From assembly GCF_012222305.1 (NCBI RefSeq), contig NZ_CP035730.1, positions 1,488,001 to 1,552,000 on the forward strand: a stretch of DNA of 64,000 nt, written 5' to 3'. Position 1 is the first letter of the stretch. Every line of letters starts with the position of its first letter. Under the pieces are notes generated by a model. The model was not told the origin of the DNA, did not search any database, and was given only the letters and a program-made list of their open reading frames with translations. A program made the translations under genes and the position numbers. Positions 12,006-21,400 of the stretch are shown here, piece after piece. The stretch is from Sulfolobus sp. S-194. Lineage in GTDB: Archaea > Thermoproteota > Thermoprotei_A > Sulfolobales > Sulfolobaceae.

Positions 12006-13283
12006 TCACTTCGCCTTTTCCTTACTCTTAACAAGCATCTTCTTTTCTGCATAAGCTGCTAAAGCTCCCAGTGCTATTCCACCTGCTATTAAACCCGCTG
12101 TAGTGGTTACACTAGATGGAGTAGGGACTTGAAGAGGTTTATAGAATGGTTCATATAGATCTGTAAAACCTGGCATAGTACATCCTATACATACTGCACC
12201 AGTCCTTGTAGGTCCTCCTACACCCCCAACCCAGCCATATTTATTCCACGGGCAATTTGATACAGGACCTTTACATCCAACTTCAAATAAGCAAGCGGCT
12301 GTAGGTTCACCCGGTTGAGTTCTGAACACTCCAGAAGCATACCAGGCCGCTCTAGGACACTGCTCATGGACTGTATATCTGAAGAAATACAAAGGTCTCC
12401 AATACTGGTCAAGTTCTGGCAGAGGAGCTAATCCTCCTGCCCATAAAACTAGATTAGCAAGAGTCCTCATTATTCCATTACCATTCGCAGGGCATCCTGG
12501 AACAGCAATTGCAGGTTTAACAGAGGCAGAAGAAGATGGAGTTACATCTAGATATACATTAGGATTCTTCACAAAGGTATAGAAGGGTTCGGCCCATTTA
12601 GAAGCATCGGGCTGAAGGTTACTACAGCACTCTTGTTTATAGATTTTTGTTAATAATCCTTCATACCCTCTAAGGGGATCGTCAAAAAAGCCTACAGCAC
12701 CTGTAGGAGATGGTGACCAACTGGGAGTAATGAAGAATGGAGGGGGTTGGTAAACCTTGTCCGATGGTATTCCGCCATAACTTGCACAGTTACCTACAGC
12801 TAATACTGCAACAGCATTTTTCAGTAGCATTGCAGTCCATTCATTTAATGTTTTATCACCTAACATACCCCAATAACCAGGATTATTTGGATTGTATTTT
12901 CGTGCAGTTGCCTCATCAGGAAAACTTCCTTCTAAAACCAATACGTAAGGGTTCAACTCTCCTCTAAATGCAGCCTCTAATATAGCTGTAGCTTGTTCTC
13001 CTTGCTGAGGCATGAGAGAAGGCCAAAATGAAATCTTAACACTTCCTGGTCCCACAAGGGGACTAGCCCCAAAAAGTACTTGGACTACATCAGGGTCGGT
13101 AGCCTGTATAATTGCAGTAGTGTTTCCCTCACACGCCTGAGCTTCAAACCAGATTATATTAACATCACCATTTTTTATCATATCTACAGCTTTAGTCACA
13201 ACTTTATCCCATTCAGGGGCTGCTATCATTGTTGCCGTGAGTGCTAATTTTATAAAATCTCGCCTAGATATTTTGAATGACAT
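12006..13283 (-). CDS. hynS: NiFe hydrogenase small subunit HynS (Tat-exported, C-terminally anchored)
   Basis: The electron-transferring subunit with iron-sulfur clusters. A twin-arginine motif (SRRDFIK, residues 6-12) shows that the HynSL complex is exported folded, and a hydrophobic C-terminal helix ([15 protein letters not shown]) anchors it. Cluster cysteines appear in [46 protein letters not shown] and [11 protein letters not shown]. The 425-aa length is typical. It is the first gene of the operon, with a TATA-like box 25-30 bases upstream of the ATG. An active site on the outer face means H2 oxidation contributes to proton motive force. Confidence 0.95.
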   Translation of the reverse strand: MSFKISRRDFIKLALTATMIAAPEWDKVVTKAVDMIKNGDVNIIWFEAQACEGNTTAIIQATDPDVVQVLFGASPLVGPGSVKISFWPSLMPQQGEQATAILEAAFRGELNPYVLVLEGSFPDEATARKYNPNNPGYWGMLGDKTLNEWTAMLLKNAVAVLAVGNCASYGGIPSDKVYQPPPFFITPSWSPSPTGAVGFFDDPLRGYEGLLTKIYKQECCSNLQPDASKWAEPFYTFVKNPNVYLDVTPSSSASVKPAIAVPGCPANGNGIMRTLANLVLWAGGLAPLPELDQYWRPLYFFRYTVHEQCPRAAWYASGVFRTQPGEPTAACLFEVGCKGPVSNCPWNKYGWVGGVGGPTRTGAVCIGCTMPGFTDLYEPFYKPLQVPTPSSVTTTAGLIAGGIALGALAAYAEKKMLVKSKEKAK

Positions 13284-13307
13284 TTAGTATATGTTGCGAT
13301 TCTTGTT

Positions 13308-13320
13308 ATTTTAAATATTT
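13308..13320 (-). promoter_or_regulatory. TATA-like promoter of the hydrogenase operon
   Basis: On the minus strand the core is AAATATTTAAAATA, some 27 to 35 bases before the hynS ATG at 13283. The resulting mRNA would have a leader of only a few bases. The divergent promoter for the TPR gene lies about 110 bases away. Confidence 0.5.
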
Positions 13321-13422
13321 CTTAGATAAATGATACAAACAGTCGTTAAATGATGTTATCCTCTTTCTTCAATAAGAAAATTTTACAACTTTAAAGAGAA
13401 AACCAGCGCAATCTAAAACAAT

Positions 13423-13434
13423 AATATTTAAAAT
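13423..13434 (+). promoter_or_regulatory. TATA-like promoter of the TPR gene
   Basis: The AT core TATTTAAAATTT is centred about 28 bases before the ATG at 13457, which predicts a leaderless transcript. Confidence 0.5.
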
Positions 13435-13456
13435 TTTACCGATTAAGAATAAATTA

Positions 13457-13978
13457 ATGGAAAAGATAATTGATCCTAGTTTAAGAATAAAAGAACTGCA
13501 ACTGCTAATAAATGCTAATAAAAAAAATCCGTGGTATCATTTTGAGCTAGCCCAATTATTAGAACTTACAGAGCCTCAAAAAGCATTAGAAGAATACAAT
13601 TTATCTATTAAATTAGACCCTCACGTAGAAGATTTCCATTACAAAAAAGCCTTGCTTTTACAAAGATTAGGTAAATTAGAGGAGGCATTAAAGGCTTTAG
13701 AATGGGCTGCGGTGATAGATTATCAACATGCTTTATTCTATTATTACGTTATAGGAAGTATGTTGGATAGAGAGGGCAGATTTGAAGAAGCTATAAAAGC
13801 TTATAAAAAAGCACTAATAAAAGATCCTAACAACGAATGGTTAATAGAAGCTATAGTCCTTGATTTATTAGAATTAGGCAGAAAAGAAGAGGCTTTACAA
13901 TTTCTTGAAGAAGCTATAACCAGAATAAGAAAAGAAGAGTTAGTTAACTTTAAAAGAGAAATTCTAAGGCTAAAATGA
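13457..13978 (+). CDS. Tetratricopeptide repeat protein
   Basis: A 173-aa protein made almost entirely of TPR units. Repeats are recognisable from about residue 20 (NPWYHFELAQLLE), residue 40 (ALEEYNLSIKLDP), residue 57 (DFHYKKALLLQRLGKLEEAL) and residue 110 (GRFEEAIKAYKKALIKDP). No catalytic domain, signal peptide or membrane segment is present, so it should be a cytoplasmic scaffold. It is divergent from hynS with separate promoters. A link to hydrogenase assembly or regulation is possible but rests only on proximity. Confidence 0.85.
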   Translation: MEKIIDPSLRIKELQLLINANKKNPWYHFELAQLLELTEPQKALEEYNLSIKLDPHVEDFHYKKALLLQRLGKLEEALKALEWAAVIDYQHALFYYYVIGSMLDREGRFEEAIKAYKKALIKDPNNEWLIEAIVLDLLELGRKEEALQFLEEAITRIRKEELVNFKREILRLK

Positions 13979-14452
13979 TATTATGACTAATAACGGAGAA
14001 AGTTTTGCAAAAATGAATAGTAAAGAAATATAATATTTAATTTCTATTAATTTACCGAGTATTTTCTTTAATAAAGAAAGACATAAAAACTTTAATCTTA
14101 TATATTGCTAATTTATAAAATCAGTATTTGGAAAAGAGATACTTTATTTATTTCGTAATCTACATAGAGTCTGTAAGGAAGAGTAATAAAATTATTTGAT
14201 TAATGAAAAATTGCTAATTTATCTTAGTTTAATTAATCATAGAATTATGACAACAGAACTAAAATAATGGATAAGCTTTTTAAAAGACAAGCAAAGTAAA
14301 AACCACTAATGTAGAACAATATATATATTAAATATACTAAAGATGTCCAACTTATATAAAGCTCTATTATTTTAGTTAAAGATTACAAAATAAACCCTTA
14401 GCTGCACATTCTCAGCTACGCCGTAAAGTAATATAATTACACCTATTGCAAT
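13979..14452. other. Non-coding AT-rich gap before the accessory island
   Basis: No gene, tRNA, clear hairpin or repeat is visible in these 474 bases. The far boundary of the element that integrated at tRNA-Ala (19.2 kb) might be expected around here, but no copy of the tRNA 3' half is present. Confidence 0.5.
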
Positions 14453-14978
14453 CTAATTACTGATGTAAAATGAAGGGTATAGGAGGACTAAACCCAGTAC
14501 GTTAGAAATTATTAGCATTGTTTTCCTTCCCAAAACGTCTGATAATACACCGCTATCAAATACGAAAATTGAATCCATCAAGCCCATTAATAACGTTGCT
14601 AAAAAACCCAATTGCACCGGTAATATCTCTAACGATTCCATAATAGCTGGAACTAGTATTGCACCAACGTAAAATATGGTTCCTAAAGAACCGGCTAATA
14701 AAGTACCTATTAAAACCTCCTTCCAGTATTTCTTAAATAACTCCTTTGAGGGCAATTGCAAAATCTCGTTGTTCTCCTTAACCTTTTCAAAGGCTTTAGT
14801 TTCTTCAACTTTTTAGCCTAATAATGAGACCTATAACTGTTAAGAGGAATGAGAGTAGGAATGGTATTCTCCAACCCACATTTAACATAAAAGTTGGGGA
14901 AGTCAAAGAGGAGAGGATTAGGAATACCAGGCTTCCCAGAATTAAAGCAATTCCAACAGTGGATTGTATTAAGTTATC
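14453..14978 (-). pseudogene. MFS transporter fragment (metabolite:H+ symporter type), truncated and frameshifted
   Basis: Two reading frames together give the middle of an MFS transporter. Residues QSTVGIALILGSLVFLIL and GWRIPFLLSF (about 14820-14978) come first, then EETKAFEKV and LLMGLMDSIFVFDSGVLSD (14453-14812). The frames join if one A is removed from the T5 run at 14810-14814 (A5 on the coding strand), giving LKVEETKAFEKV, the usual MFS central loop. The N-terminal third and C-terminal half are missing and there is an in-frame TAA at 14979-14981, so this is a dead fragment. Confidence 0.75.
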
Positions 14979-15086
14979 TTATGTCAAATAAGTGTCTATT
15001 ACGAAATAGTATATTATAAAAATGTCCGTGAAATTAAGAAGAGTGAATATGATCAGAATGGTTGTTATTTCTTTAGGTAACTTCAT
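14979..15086 (-). other. 35-codon membrane-helix ORF at the junction of two transporter fragments
   Basis: The frame encodes MKLPKEITTI followed by one long hydrophobic helix and ends at the TAA that precedes the MFS fragment. Its first 20 bases (15067-15086) are identical to 15341-15360 inside the neighbouring transporter gene, where they encode the same MKLPKEI. It is probably a leftover of a duplicated or recombined transporter rather than a gene. Confidence 0.4.
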
Positions 15087-15159
15087 ACTACCACTTTGTG
15101 TTCAAGTTTCATACTTTTAATAAAGGCTTTATAAGTGTTGAAAACTCGGAAAGTTTTTA

Positions 15160-16316
15160 TTACTTCAGCACATCTCTAAACGTCAATAAAGCAACTATAA
15201 CATAACCAAGTAAGAGTAGTGAGGCGATTATTACAACGTCCTTTTGTCTTACTACTAGCTCTAGGAAAGATAACGAAATGTTCCCTAAAGCACCGAAAAT
15301 ACTACCTAAGGTAGCGAGTAAGCCGTTATAATATGCGATAATTTCTTTAGGTAACTTCATCTGGAAAATAGGATTTGTAAATGAGCTGTAAAGGGTTAGG
15401 AAAAGCCAATAGAATACTATAAGGATCAAGGAAAACTGAGGCTGAACAAAAGCTAGAGAGGCCAGAAGTACTACGGATATAATACCCCTAAAAAATAGAA
15501 AAATATAACGCAAACTATTTCTGTATTTTTCCACGTTATTTGTAGTAAAAATTAAAAGTGAAATACTGCCATATACTATAGTTATTGAATAATACACCAT
15601 GTAATTGAGGATGAAATATGTTTGTGCGAAAAACACCAAGAAGACGGGCAATAATCCGCTTATAAAGTTTGCGAAAAGTATGTCCACGAGAAAGAACATC
15701 ACTGCCCTATCCTTCTTAATCGCTGAAATCGAAAGGGAGAAAAGGAGTTCCGCATTACCAGTACCTTTAGGGTATTTGATCTTAAAAATTAAAGGAGTGT
15801 GTATTAATAGCATAAACAGTCCGAGGACTAGAAGTAAAGTTCTTAAGCCTATTACGAAAAAGGTTAGGTACAAGAACACGATCGCAGAAGCAGTTCTTAT
15901 AATGTTTACAGCGATCCATACAACTCTGTATTCTGATGAGGAACTTACCAAGTTCCTTAAAACCTTTATGTGATTCGGCCCCTTAAAAGAGTGTATAAGT
16001 AGGATTACAGTGTAAGCTAGGAAAATAAAAGCTGGTTCGGAAAGATAAAATAAATAGAAGAGTAAAAAGGAGATTCCGCTCGACAGTGAAAGTATTAGAT
16101 CGTACCCCCTAGTGTTTACTATATAATCTGATGTCCTATCACGTAAGAAATGCTTAGTAAACCAGCTACCAGTAAGAGGTTTTTAGTCTGTAAGAAAAGG
16201 TAAGCGGGGAATGCTACTGAAATAACTATTACGGGTTGTATAAAGTGTTGTAAAAAGTAAAGCCTAACGTTGGTATTAGACAATATCCTACTCGGCTTCG
16301 ACTCCAACAGCCTCAC
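15160..16316 (-). pseudogene. MFS-like transporter gene with one frameshift, in the radical SAM cassette
   Basis: A GTG at 16316 opens a frame (RLLESKPSRIL, then helices) that ends at a stop near 16120. The protein resumes in another frame with SDYIVNTRGYD and runs without a stop through about ten more hydrophobic helices to 15160. One missing base near 16128 (in GGACATCAG on the coding strand) would restore a 385-aa, twelve-helix transporter. The total length of 1157 bases is one short of a multiple of three, in agreement. It overlaps the restored end of the radical SAM gene by 29 bases, so the two were translationally coupled. It was probably the exporter or importer of the cassette. Confidence 0.65.
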
Positions 16317-17303
16317 CTAACTCGTGCAATCTAGGACAGCCCTTACTTAAGGGTGATAAGGATATATTTAGCCCATCTGTGGATCTTAGTTTCATCAATC
16401 ACTATATTCCCATCTTCTTCTATATAGCCTACTGATTCCTCACCTATCATTACAGTTAGAGGACATTTGAATAATTTACCATCATTTCTTATAATTATAG
16501 AAAATGGATACAATGCGTCACATAAATCATCCGTTGCTGGTGTGCCATCAATTTGAAGTAATGTATTTTTATCCGGTCTATTTAAGCCCAGTTGCTCAGC
16601 ATACATATATAATTCTCGGATTATTTCCATTCTGTTTTTAGGTTCTATTACTTTTAGGTTTTTATCGTTATCTCCACCAGATCTAGTCACTGGGAAAAAA
16701 GTGAAGTAATATCTTTTATCTCTGCTAAAGTACTTAGACGCTAGGTCTAAGAATTTCTTAATCGAGTCTATATTATCTGGCATTACGTTTGATCTTATAA
16801 ATACGAAGAACTTATCATTTACATTTCTCGTTTGAATAAGGTTTTCGAATATCCTATCAAATGTAGGCTTACCATTTAATAATGGTCTGAGTTTATCGTG
16901 AGCATCTTTATAACCATCTATTGTAATCTGAAATATTTTTACATTTTTTCTAACAGAATCTTGAATTTTGTTATATCTAAGAGGTAGCCATTAGTTATAA
17001 TCTCACCAACTATGTCTATTTTATATGTTTTTGCCATTAAATTGGCGAAATCCATAATATCTTTAATAGTTTTAAAATCTAGTAAAAGGCTCTCCTCCAT
17101 ACCATCTGATATGGACTTTCTTGAAAAAACAGTCTTAATATTATTTTCTAGGAATAATTTTATTCTTTTTATTATTTCTGGTGTAGTTAGTATATTTCTA
17201 ATTCTAAAATGATCATTTTCATAACAATAAATACACCTAAAGTTACACCAACTAGACGGAATAATAATTATTAAAAAATTTTGTTACCTTGCATTTCTAT
17301 CAT
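16288..17303 (-). pseudogene. Radical SAM/SPASM-type maturase, broken by three single-base indels
   Basis: The frames read in order as a radical SAM enzyme. They give MIEMQGNKIF, then PSSWCNFRCIYCYEND with the CxxxCxxC cluster motif at about 17235-17255, then EIITNGYLLDITKF. The last blocks are SVRKNVKIFQITIDG with HDKLRPLLNG, and an auxiliary-cluster tail (LCDALYP, FKCPLTV, LSKGCPRLHELG). Restoring the frame needs one extra T near 17275, one extra G near 16962 and one T fewer near 16352. The net change makes 1016 bases into 1017, an exact 338 codons plus stop, which supports a single ancestral gene. The cysteine-bearing tail suggests a SPASM/Twitch domain, as in peptide-modifying enzymes. 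It follows a 63-codon peptide ORF by 55 bases. Confidence 0.75.
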
Positions 17304-17358
17304 ATCATCCACCTAGCTTACATATATTTATTTTCGTTACTAGGCTTCATGCGCATAT

Positions 17359-17550
17359 TTATGCTGTCCGTAACGGACAGATATCTATGTTATTAGGCTT
17401 CGGAATTTTAAAATCTTGTATATGCCAACATGAACTATATAAACCGCCACCACCTGGACCAGCCTCACACACTATTTCACTCGCTCTCTTCATCTCTAGG
17501 TTTTGGTATATTTCTTTATATATTGGCTCGATTTGTGATACATTTTTCAT
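17359..17550 (-). CDS. 63-aa Cys/Gly-rich peptide, possible RiPP precursor
   Basis: The ORF starts at the first in-frame ATG (17550) and encodes a Lys/Glu-containing first half (residues 1-27, KNVSQIEPIYKEIYQNLEMK) and a second half with CEAGPGGGGLYSSCW and a final ICPLRTA. Cysteines lie at 28, 41 and 58. A leader plus Gly/Cys-rich core just before a radical SAM/SPASM gene is the usual order for ribosomally made, modified peptides. No known precursor family is recognised. The frame is intact although the downstream enzyme gene is broken. It could still be a chance ORF or a remnant. Confidence 0.45.
   Translation of the reverse strand: MKNVSQIEPIYKEIYQNLEMKRASEIVCEAGPGGGGLYSSCWHIQDFKIPKPNNIDICPLRTA
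17364..17380. repeat. Perfect 8-bp palindrome with one-base loop at the end of the peptide ORF
   Basis: CTGTCCGT-A-ACGGACAG covers the last codons of the 63-codon ORF (encoding part of CPLRTA). Its GC content stands out from the AT-rich surroundings. It could be an operator, an RNA hairpin separating peptide and enzyme translation, or an insertion target. No second copy was noticed in the window. Confidence 0.6.
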
Positions 17551-17681
17551 AGACTTTATTCGTTTCGCCCATCGTTATTTAACTTAAAATTTAGTCTTAT
17601 TTTTTGACATAATACCTTAAGTGTTTTTAGAATCCATAATGAAAAGATTTTTAAATATTTTATTAATAATGATAATTTAGA

Positions 17682-17794
17682 GTGTGGCGTTCAGTAATAA
17701 ACCTTTCGGTCAAACTTCAAGCATAGTATTAGCTAACATTGCCACGTGGGTCCTTTCAACCCACGTGGCGATTAAGGGGGAAGGGTTTCTTTAA
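17682..17794 (-). ncRNA. IS110 element 3' flank with strong hairpin, candidate guide RNA region
   Basis: Directly after the transposase stop lies a perfect 11-bp hairpin: GCCACGTGGGT at 17741-17751, a seven-base loop, and ACCCACGTGGC at 17759-17769. The segment from 17682 to about 17829 recurs at 39226-39366 with roughly four-fifths identity by eye, and the hairpin is kept there with two mismatches. IS110-family elements carry a structured guide RNA in a non-coding end (bridge RNA or seekRNA). This is a candidate for that RNA, but expression and target loops cannot be shown here. Confidence 0.4.
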
Positions 17795-18826
17795 TTATTT
17801 GGGCTCATAAGGCTTATTATTATACCAAACACTCCATACAACCCTAGCCAACTTCCTAGCCAAAGCAGTGTATAACTTCCTACCGTGAAGTCTATTCCTA
17901 TGAGACTCGTAAAACCTCAATAAGGTTAGATTCCTAGAATAATTCACCTAAACCAAAAACAAACTACGCAAATACTTACTACCCCTCTTGGAAATCCCCC
18001 TACTTATTACAGCTCTTCCACTCCTCTCAACACCACAATAAGCCACAAAGGACTCTGGTTTAGGAAAACGCCTAATATCACCAACAATACCAATAATAAT
18101 ACCAGCTGCAAGCCTCCCAATTCCCGGGATTGTTAATAAAACGTGATTATCCGGTACTTGTTCCTCGATCATCCTCCTAACTTCTTTCAATCTCTCTTTA
18201 ATCTCAAGAAGGTTTTTAGCCAGGACTTTGATCTCCTCAAGTACTAGGGGAGTATATTCTAGGTTGTAGAGTTCTTCTTGTGTAAAATCTCCAACCTTTC
18301 CTTATTTATCTTATCATTGTCACTTACTAGGAATAGTGCCCTCTTTAGCCTATTCTTGTATTTCGTCTCTATGTCCTTGAGGAAGAGGTAGAGTGTTACT
18401 AGTTCTCTTAAGGGGTTGTAATCGTACTCCTTAGCCTTGTTAACCATGTTTTCTAATTTTTCTGCACGTAAAAATCTGTTTTCTTTCCCCTAAACTCCTT
18501 TTCTCTTGATAACACGTTTGGGCTGACTTGTAGTACTCTTATCCCTTGAAGTATTGTGAAGGCCTTATTGCGTATACTCCGGTAGGCTCTAGGACTATTG
18601 TGCAAGGTTTCATCTTGAGGATTTCCTCATAACCCTTCTTACTGTTCTCGTATCTTCTCACCCTCCCCCTACTTGTAATTAAATGTTCTTTTGATACATC
18701 TATTCCTATTACCCCTACCTCTTTATCACACCTATATTCGTGAATTTTATCACAATGTTCAGTCCGATGGTAGGGGTTTGTCACGTCACACTCCGAAGAC
18801 TGTGCTTCAGATATTGCCTCGACCAT
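17795..18826 (-). pseudogene. IS110-family transposase, multiply frameshifted
   Basis: Pieces of one transposase lie in order on the minus strand. The N-terminal RuvC-like DEDD region has GVIGIDVSKEHL and IVLEPTGVY (18539-18740). Next come GIRVLQVSPNVLSREKEF and AEKLENMVNKAKEYDY, then TQEELYNLEYTPLVLEEIK. The C-terminal Tnp domain has LLTIPGIGRLAAGI and ISKRGSKYLRSLF, and the end is NYSRNLTLLRFYESHRNRL...EPK. At least four frame changes separate them (near 18540, 18465, 18275 and 17950), so the element is dead. The true start is probably near the GIDVSK motif. No terminal inverted repeats are seen, as usual for the family. Confidence 0.85.
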
Positions 18827-19009
18827 GTTTCCTCAGCCGAGGAGAGTATTACCCTCCCCGACTAATATACCACACTCGCAGTGGATTTCGAAATTCAATT
18901 TTTTGCAAAACTGTGGGATTGTTATCACTTTCTTTCAACTCCACGGGCGATATGATAGTTACCAATCCTTAAATAGCCCCCACGTGATAATTATAAATGG
19001 GCTGAGGCT

Positions 19010-19180
19010 ATGGGTAATAAAGTTTTCACATTTGGTGATATCAGAATTAGGGAAGTTAAGGGAAAGTATTATGTTTACTTAATAGAGAAGGATGAAGACG
19101 GTCAGAGAAAAGACCGTTACGTAGGACCTTTAGATAAGGTTGTAAAAATAGCATTGGGGATGTTAGGGGTGTCCCCCTAA
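19010..19180 (+). pseudogene. SSV-type integrase N-terminal fragment, int(N)
   Basis: The 56 codons encode VFTFGDIRIREVKGKYYVY and DRYVGPLDKVVKI, closely matching the N-terminus of fuselloviral (SSV1-type) tyrosine recombinases, which read GDY.LRE.KG.YYVYK and ERYVGPL. After a stop at 19178-19180 a one-base shift re-enters a frame that reads DRPGFEPGTSR through the antisense of tRNA-Ala, exactly as SSV integrases do at their att site. This is the attL half left when such an element splits its integrase on integration. The catalytic C-terminal half, int(C), is absent from the window. Confidence 0.82.
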
Positions 19181-19183
19181 CAC

Positions 19184-19259
<76 letters not shown>

Positions 19260-19562
19260 AATAAATTAGATTTAACTAAACGATTTAAAATTTTTGTTAA
19301 GCTTAACGCATAAAGCATGCTAAATTATAATAGATCTAAATGACCTTGCTAGAGAATAATGGATATTAAAATTTTCTTTTCTTCTTGCAGATTTAAAATT
19401 AATTTATTAAGGGAATTAAATGAGTATCAATGTAAGGTTTAAGGAATAAAAGAAAAATATCGGTTTAACTTATATTTCGTGAAGTCTAAAGGGGCTTAAA
19501 ATGAAATTAAATATCATAAAGCTTAAGTTTCGCCATAAGATACGCATAATAAAAATTAAATT
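19260..19562. other. Non-coding spacer after tRNA-Ala
   Basis: About 300 AT-rich bases between the tRNA and the convergent end of the kinase gene. The antisense frame of the integrase att region runs about 15 codons into it before becoming meaningless. No other feature is seen. Confidence 0.5.
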
Positions 19563-20204
19563 TTACTGATTTTTATTTGATAAATAGAGTAAACTAATGA
19601 TTTCTTCGATATCGCGGTGCTTTTTATACATATTGGCTAGATGAGGAAAATTAAGCCAGCTTAATATTGAGGTAACATTGAGAGGATTTTCTTTGAAACT
19701 TGCAGAGTCATAATCTATTATATAGACCCTATCAGGTTTAACTATCACATTTTTGTAAGGCCTGGCTAATTCCTTATGTTCGATCTTTTTATATTCCAAT
19801 TCTTTTGCTTTTCTAAGTAAGTCTACTATAACATCTATTTTTTCATCCCTAGTTAAATGTCTTCCATTAACATATTCCATAATTATAAAATTTCTACCGT
19901 AATTGTGCACTTTCGGAGCAACTGGGAATGCTTTTATCTGAATCTTAGCTTCTATTTCTAACGTTTCTTTAGGAGAATCACTTCTTCTAATTTTTATTAC
20001 CTTATTATCATCAACAAGAACCACTATTCCTGTTTTTCCTTTCCCTATAACATTTACCTTACCTAGATTTACAGATCCAAAAGAGTGAAGTTCTTTTATA
20101 CCGTGTTCTATTAATTCTCTCTCAATATTTTCATCATATCTTGGATAGATAAAATCTCTTACTTTAACCAACTTGGTGTTTTTCTCAGAAATGAGTTTAT
20201 CCAA
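19563..20204 (-). CDS. Predicted RIO/Bud32-like Ser/Thr protein kinase (COG2112 type)
   Basis: A small archaeal protein kinase of about 200 aa. Recognisable kinase elements are a glycine loop ([13 protein letters not shown]), the ATP-binding lysine in NKVIKIRR, a conserved glutamate in ETLEIEAKI, the hinge FIIMEYVNG, and the metal-binding [10 protein letters not shown]. The catalytic HxD region is degenerate ([13 protein letters not shown]), as in other members of this reduced family. A TTG at 20204 overlaps the cca gene by 46 bases. A TTG at 20171 is an alternative start. It is co-transcribed with the CCA-adding enzyme and ThpR, but its substrate is unknown. Confidence 0.75.
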   Translation of the reverse strand: MDKLISEKNTKLVKVRDFIYPRYDENIERELIEHGIKELHSFGSVNLGKVNVIGKGKTGIVVLVDDNKVIKIRRSDSPKETLEIEAKIQIKAFPVAPKVHNYGRNFIIMEYVNGRHLTRDEKIDVIVDLLRKAKELEYKKIEHKELARPYKNVIVKPDRVYIIDYDSASFKENPLNVTSILSWLNFPHLANMYKKHRDIEEIISLLYLSNKNQ

Positions 20205-21400
20205 GGGTCATCTACTTCCTCATTAAGCCATTGTAATTCATAACTAAACTTTTGCTTAAAGGATAAATTCTTTTTTATTATTTCCTCCACCGTGTACTTT
20301 CTTCTCTTAATAGAATATAGCCTACCATCTTCACCAATCCATACGTTCTCGTTTTCTTCTATGAAGTCTTTTACATTATGAAGATAAAAGTAAGGGCCCA
20401 CATTTAGATAATACTCACCAATGCTCTTGCTTTCCAATTGTATACCAATAGTTATATTCTCAGCATCCCCCCAAGCAGAAATATCAATAACTCTATAGCC
20501 TTCATGACTTATCAATGTTTTTAACTTTTCCACATTTCTCCAGACTTGACCCCATACTATATCTTCTACAGTACTTTCCTCAATTTTCACTTTCACAAGA
20601 AGAATGTCACCTTTTATTGTTTGCCTACCTGGTTTAGAGGGAAAAAAGAATTCCATAGAAGGTTTCTCAAGATAAATTTTTGAAGCTAAGGCAAAAGTTG
20701 CTAAGCTTTTTAATGATACAGCTGATGATGCATTTCTTTTAGGATCTACAGGATCAGGAATAATTAGTGGGGAATCAAATTCCTTCTTTGGTTTCACTAA
20801 TTCTATTCTAACTGGTGGACGAAACTTTGACGCATTTCTAAGAGCTTCTTTAAATGAACCATAATAGATTATTAAAAGCTCAGTAACATAACCAGAAAAC
20901 CCTTTAACCTTGATCTCTGCCCCATATACTCCGATTCCTTTCAGAAATTTCTTTAATAGTCTTACTTCATCTCTCCCCTTTTCATCTAAATGAGAAATTA
21001 CATACTTGGTGTGGAAAGGAGTTCTATCTGCTGCAGTAATCGCTTCTTCTCCAGATTCTATGTCTAAAGCCGGAACTATATCTATCTCGACATCATCAAT
21101 ATTCACTATCAAATAAGGATGTTCAGCATAGGCAATTTTATAGTTTAAATCACGGAATCTTTCTATTAATTCTTTTAAAGCCTTCTCTTTAAGGTACTCT
21201 TTACCAACACTTTTAGGGAAAAATATGAAAATATCTATATCAGTATCTCCTTTTAGCCATGTACCTTTCCTGAATGAACCTTCAATTTCAGCATGATAAC
21301 CCTTTAGTCTATCTAATATAATCTGGGCTTTTTCCCTTAACTTCTCTTCGTCTTCTTTACTAGGTTTTATTCTCTTCAGAACTTCCTCCTCTATTGTCAT
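20159..21400 (-). CDS. cca: CCA-adding enzyme (class I tRNA nucleotidyltransferase)
   Basis: Adds or repairs the 3' CCA of tRNAs without a template. This is needed here since neither tRNA gene in the window encodes CCA. The 413-aa length is typical for the archaeal class I enzyme. The nucleotidyltransferase signature [18 protein letters not shown] begins at residue 41, with catalytic aspartates D54 and D56, and a third carboxylate lies in VEIDIVPAL. Its start overlaps the thpR gene by 41 bases and its end overlaps the kinase gene, making a compact RNA-processing operon. Confidence 0.96.
   Translation of the reverse strand: MTIEEEVLKRIKPSKEDEEKLREKAQIILDRLKGYHAEIEGSFRKGTWLKGDTDIDIFIFFPKSVGKEYLKEKALKELIERFRDLNYKIAYAEHPYLIVNIDDVEIDIVPALDIESGEEAITAADRTPFHTKYVISHLDEKGRDEVRLLKKFLKGIGVYGAEIKVKGFSGYVTELLIIYYGSFKEALRNASKFRPPVRIELVKPKKEFDSPLIIPDPVDPKRNASSAVSLKSLATFALASKIYLEKPSMEFFFPSKPGRQTIKGDILLVKVKIEESTVEDIVWGQVWRNVEKLKTLISHEGYRVIDISAWGDAENITIGIQLESKSIGEYYLNVGPYFYLHNVKDFIEENENVWIGEDGRLYSIKRRKYTVEEIIKKNLSFKQKFSYELQWLNEEVDDPWINSFLRKTPSWLK

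Noticed and set aside
11189-12052. Longer Isp1 start at 12052
   Set aside because: The extra residues lie inside hynS and are Arg-rich; the ATG one base after the hynS stop fits better.
12218-12967. Open frames overlapping hynS on both strands
   Set aside because: HynS is certain from its Tat signal and cysteine motifs; the others are shadows.
13979-14452. Search for an attR copy of tRNA-Ala as the far end of the integrated element
   Set aside because: No copy of the tRNA 3' half or int(C) could be found here or elsewhere in the window; only ordinary T-arm similarity to tRNA-Pro exists.
15605-15973. 122-codon plus-strand frame
   Set aside because: Antisense to the transporter pseudogene, whose helices are convincing.
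18691-19082. Plus-strand open frames over the transposase start and its flank
   Set aside because: They are antisense to the IS110 transposase or low-complexity flank, with no recognisable protein signature.
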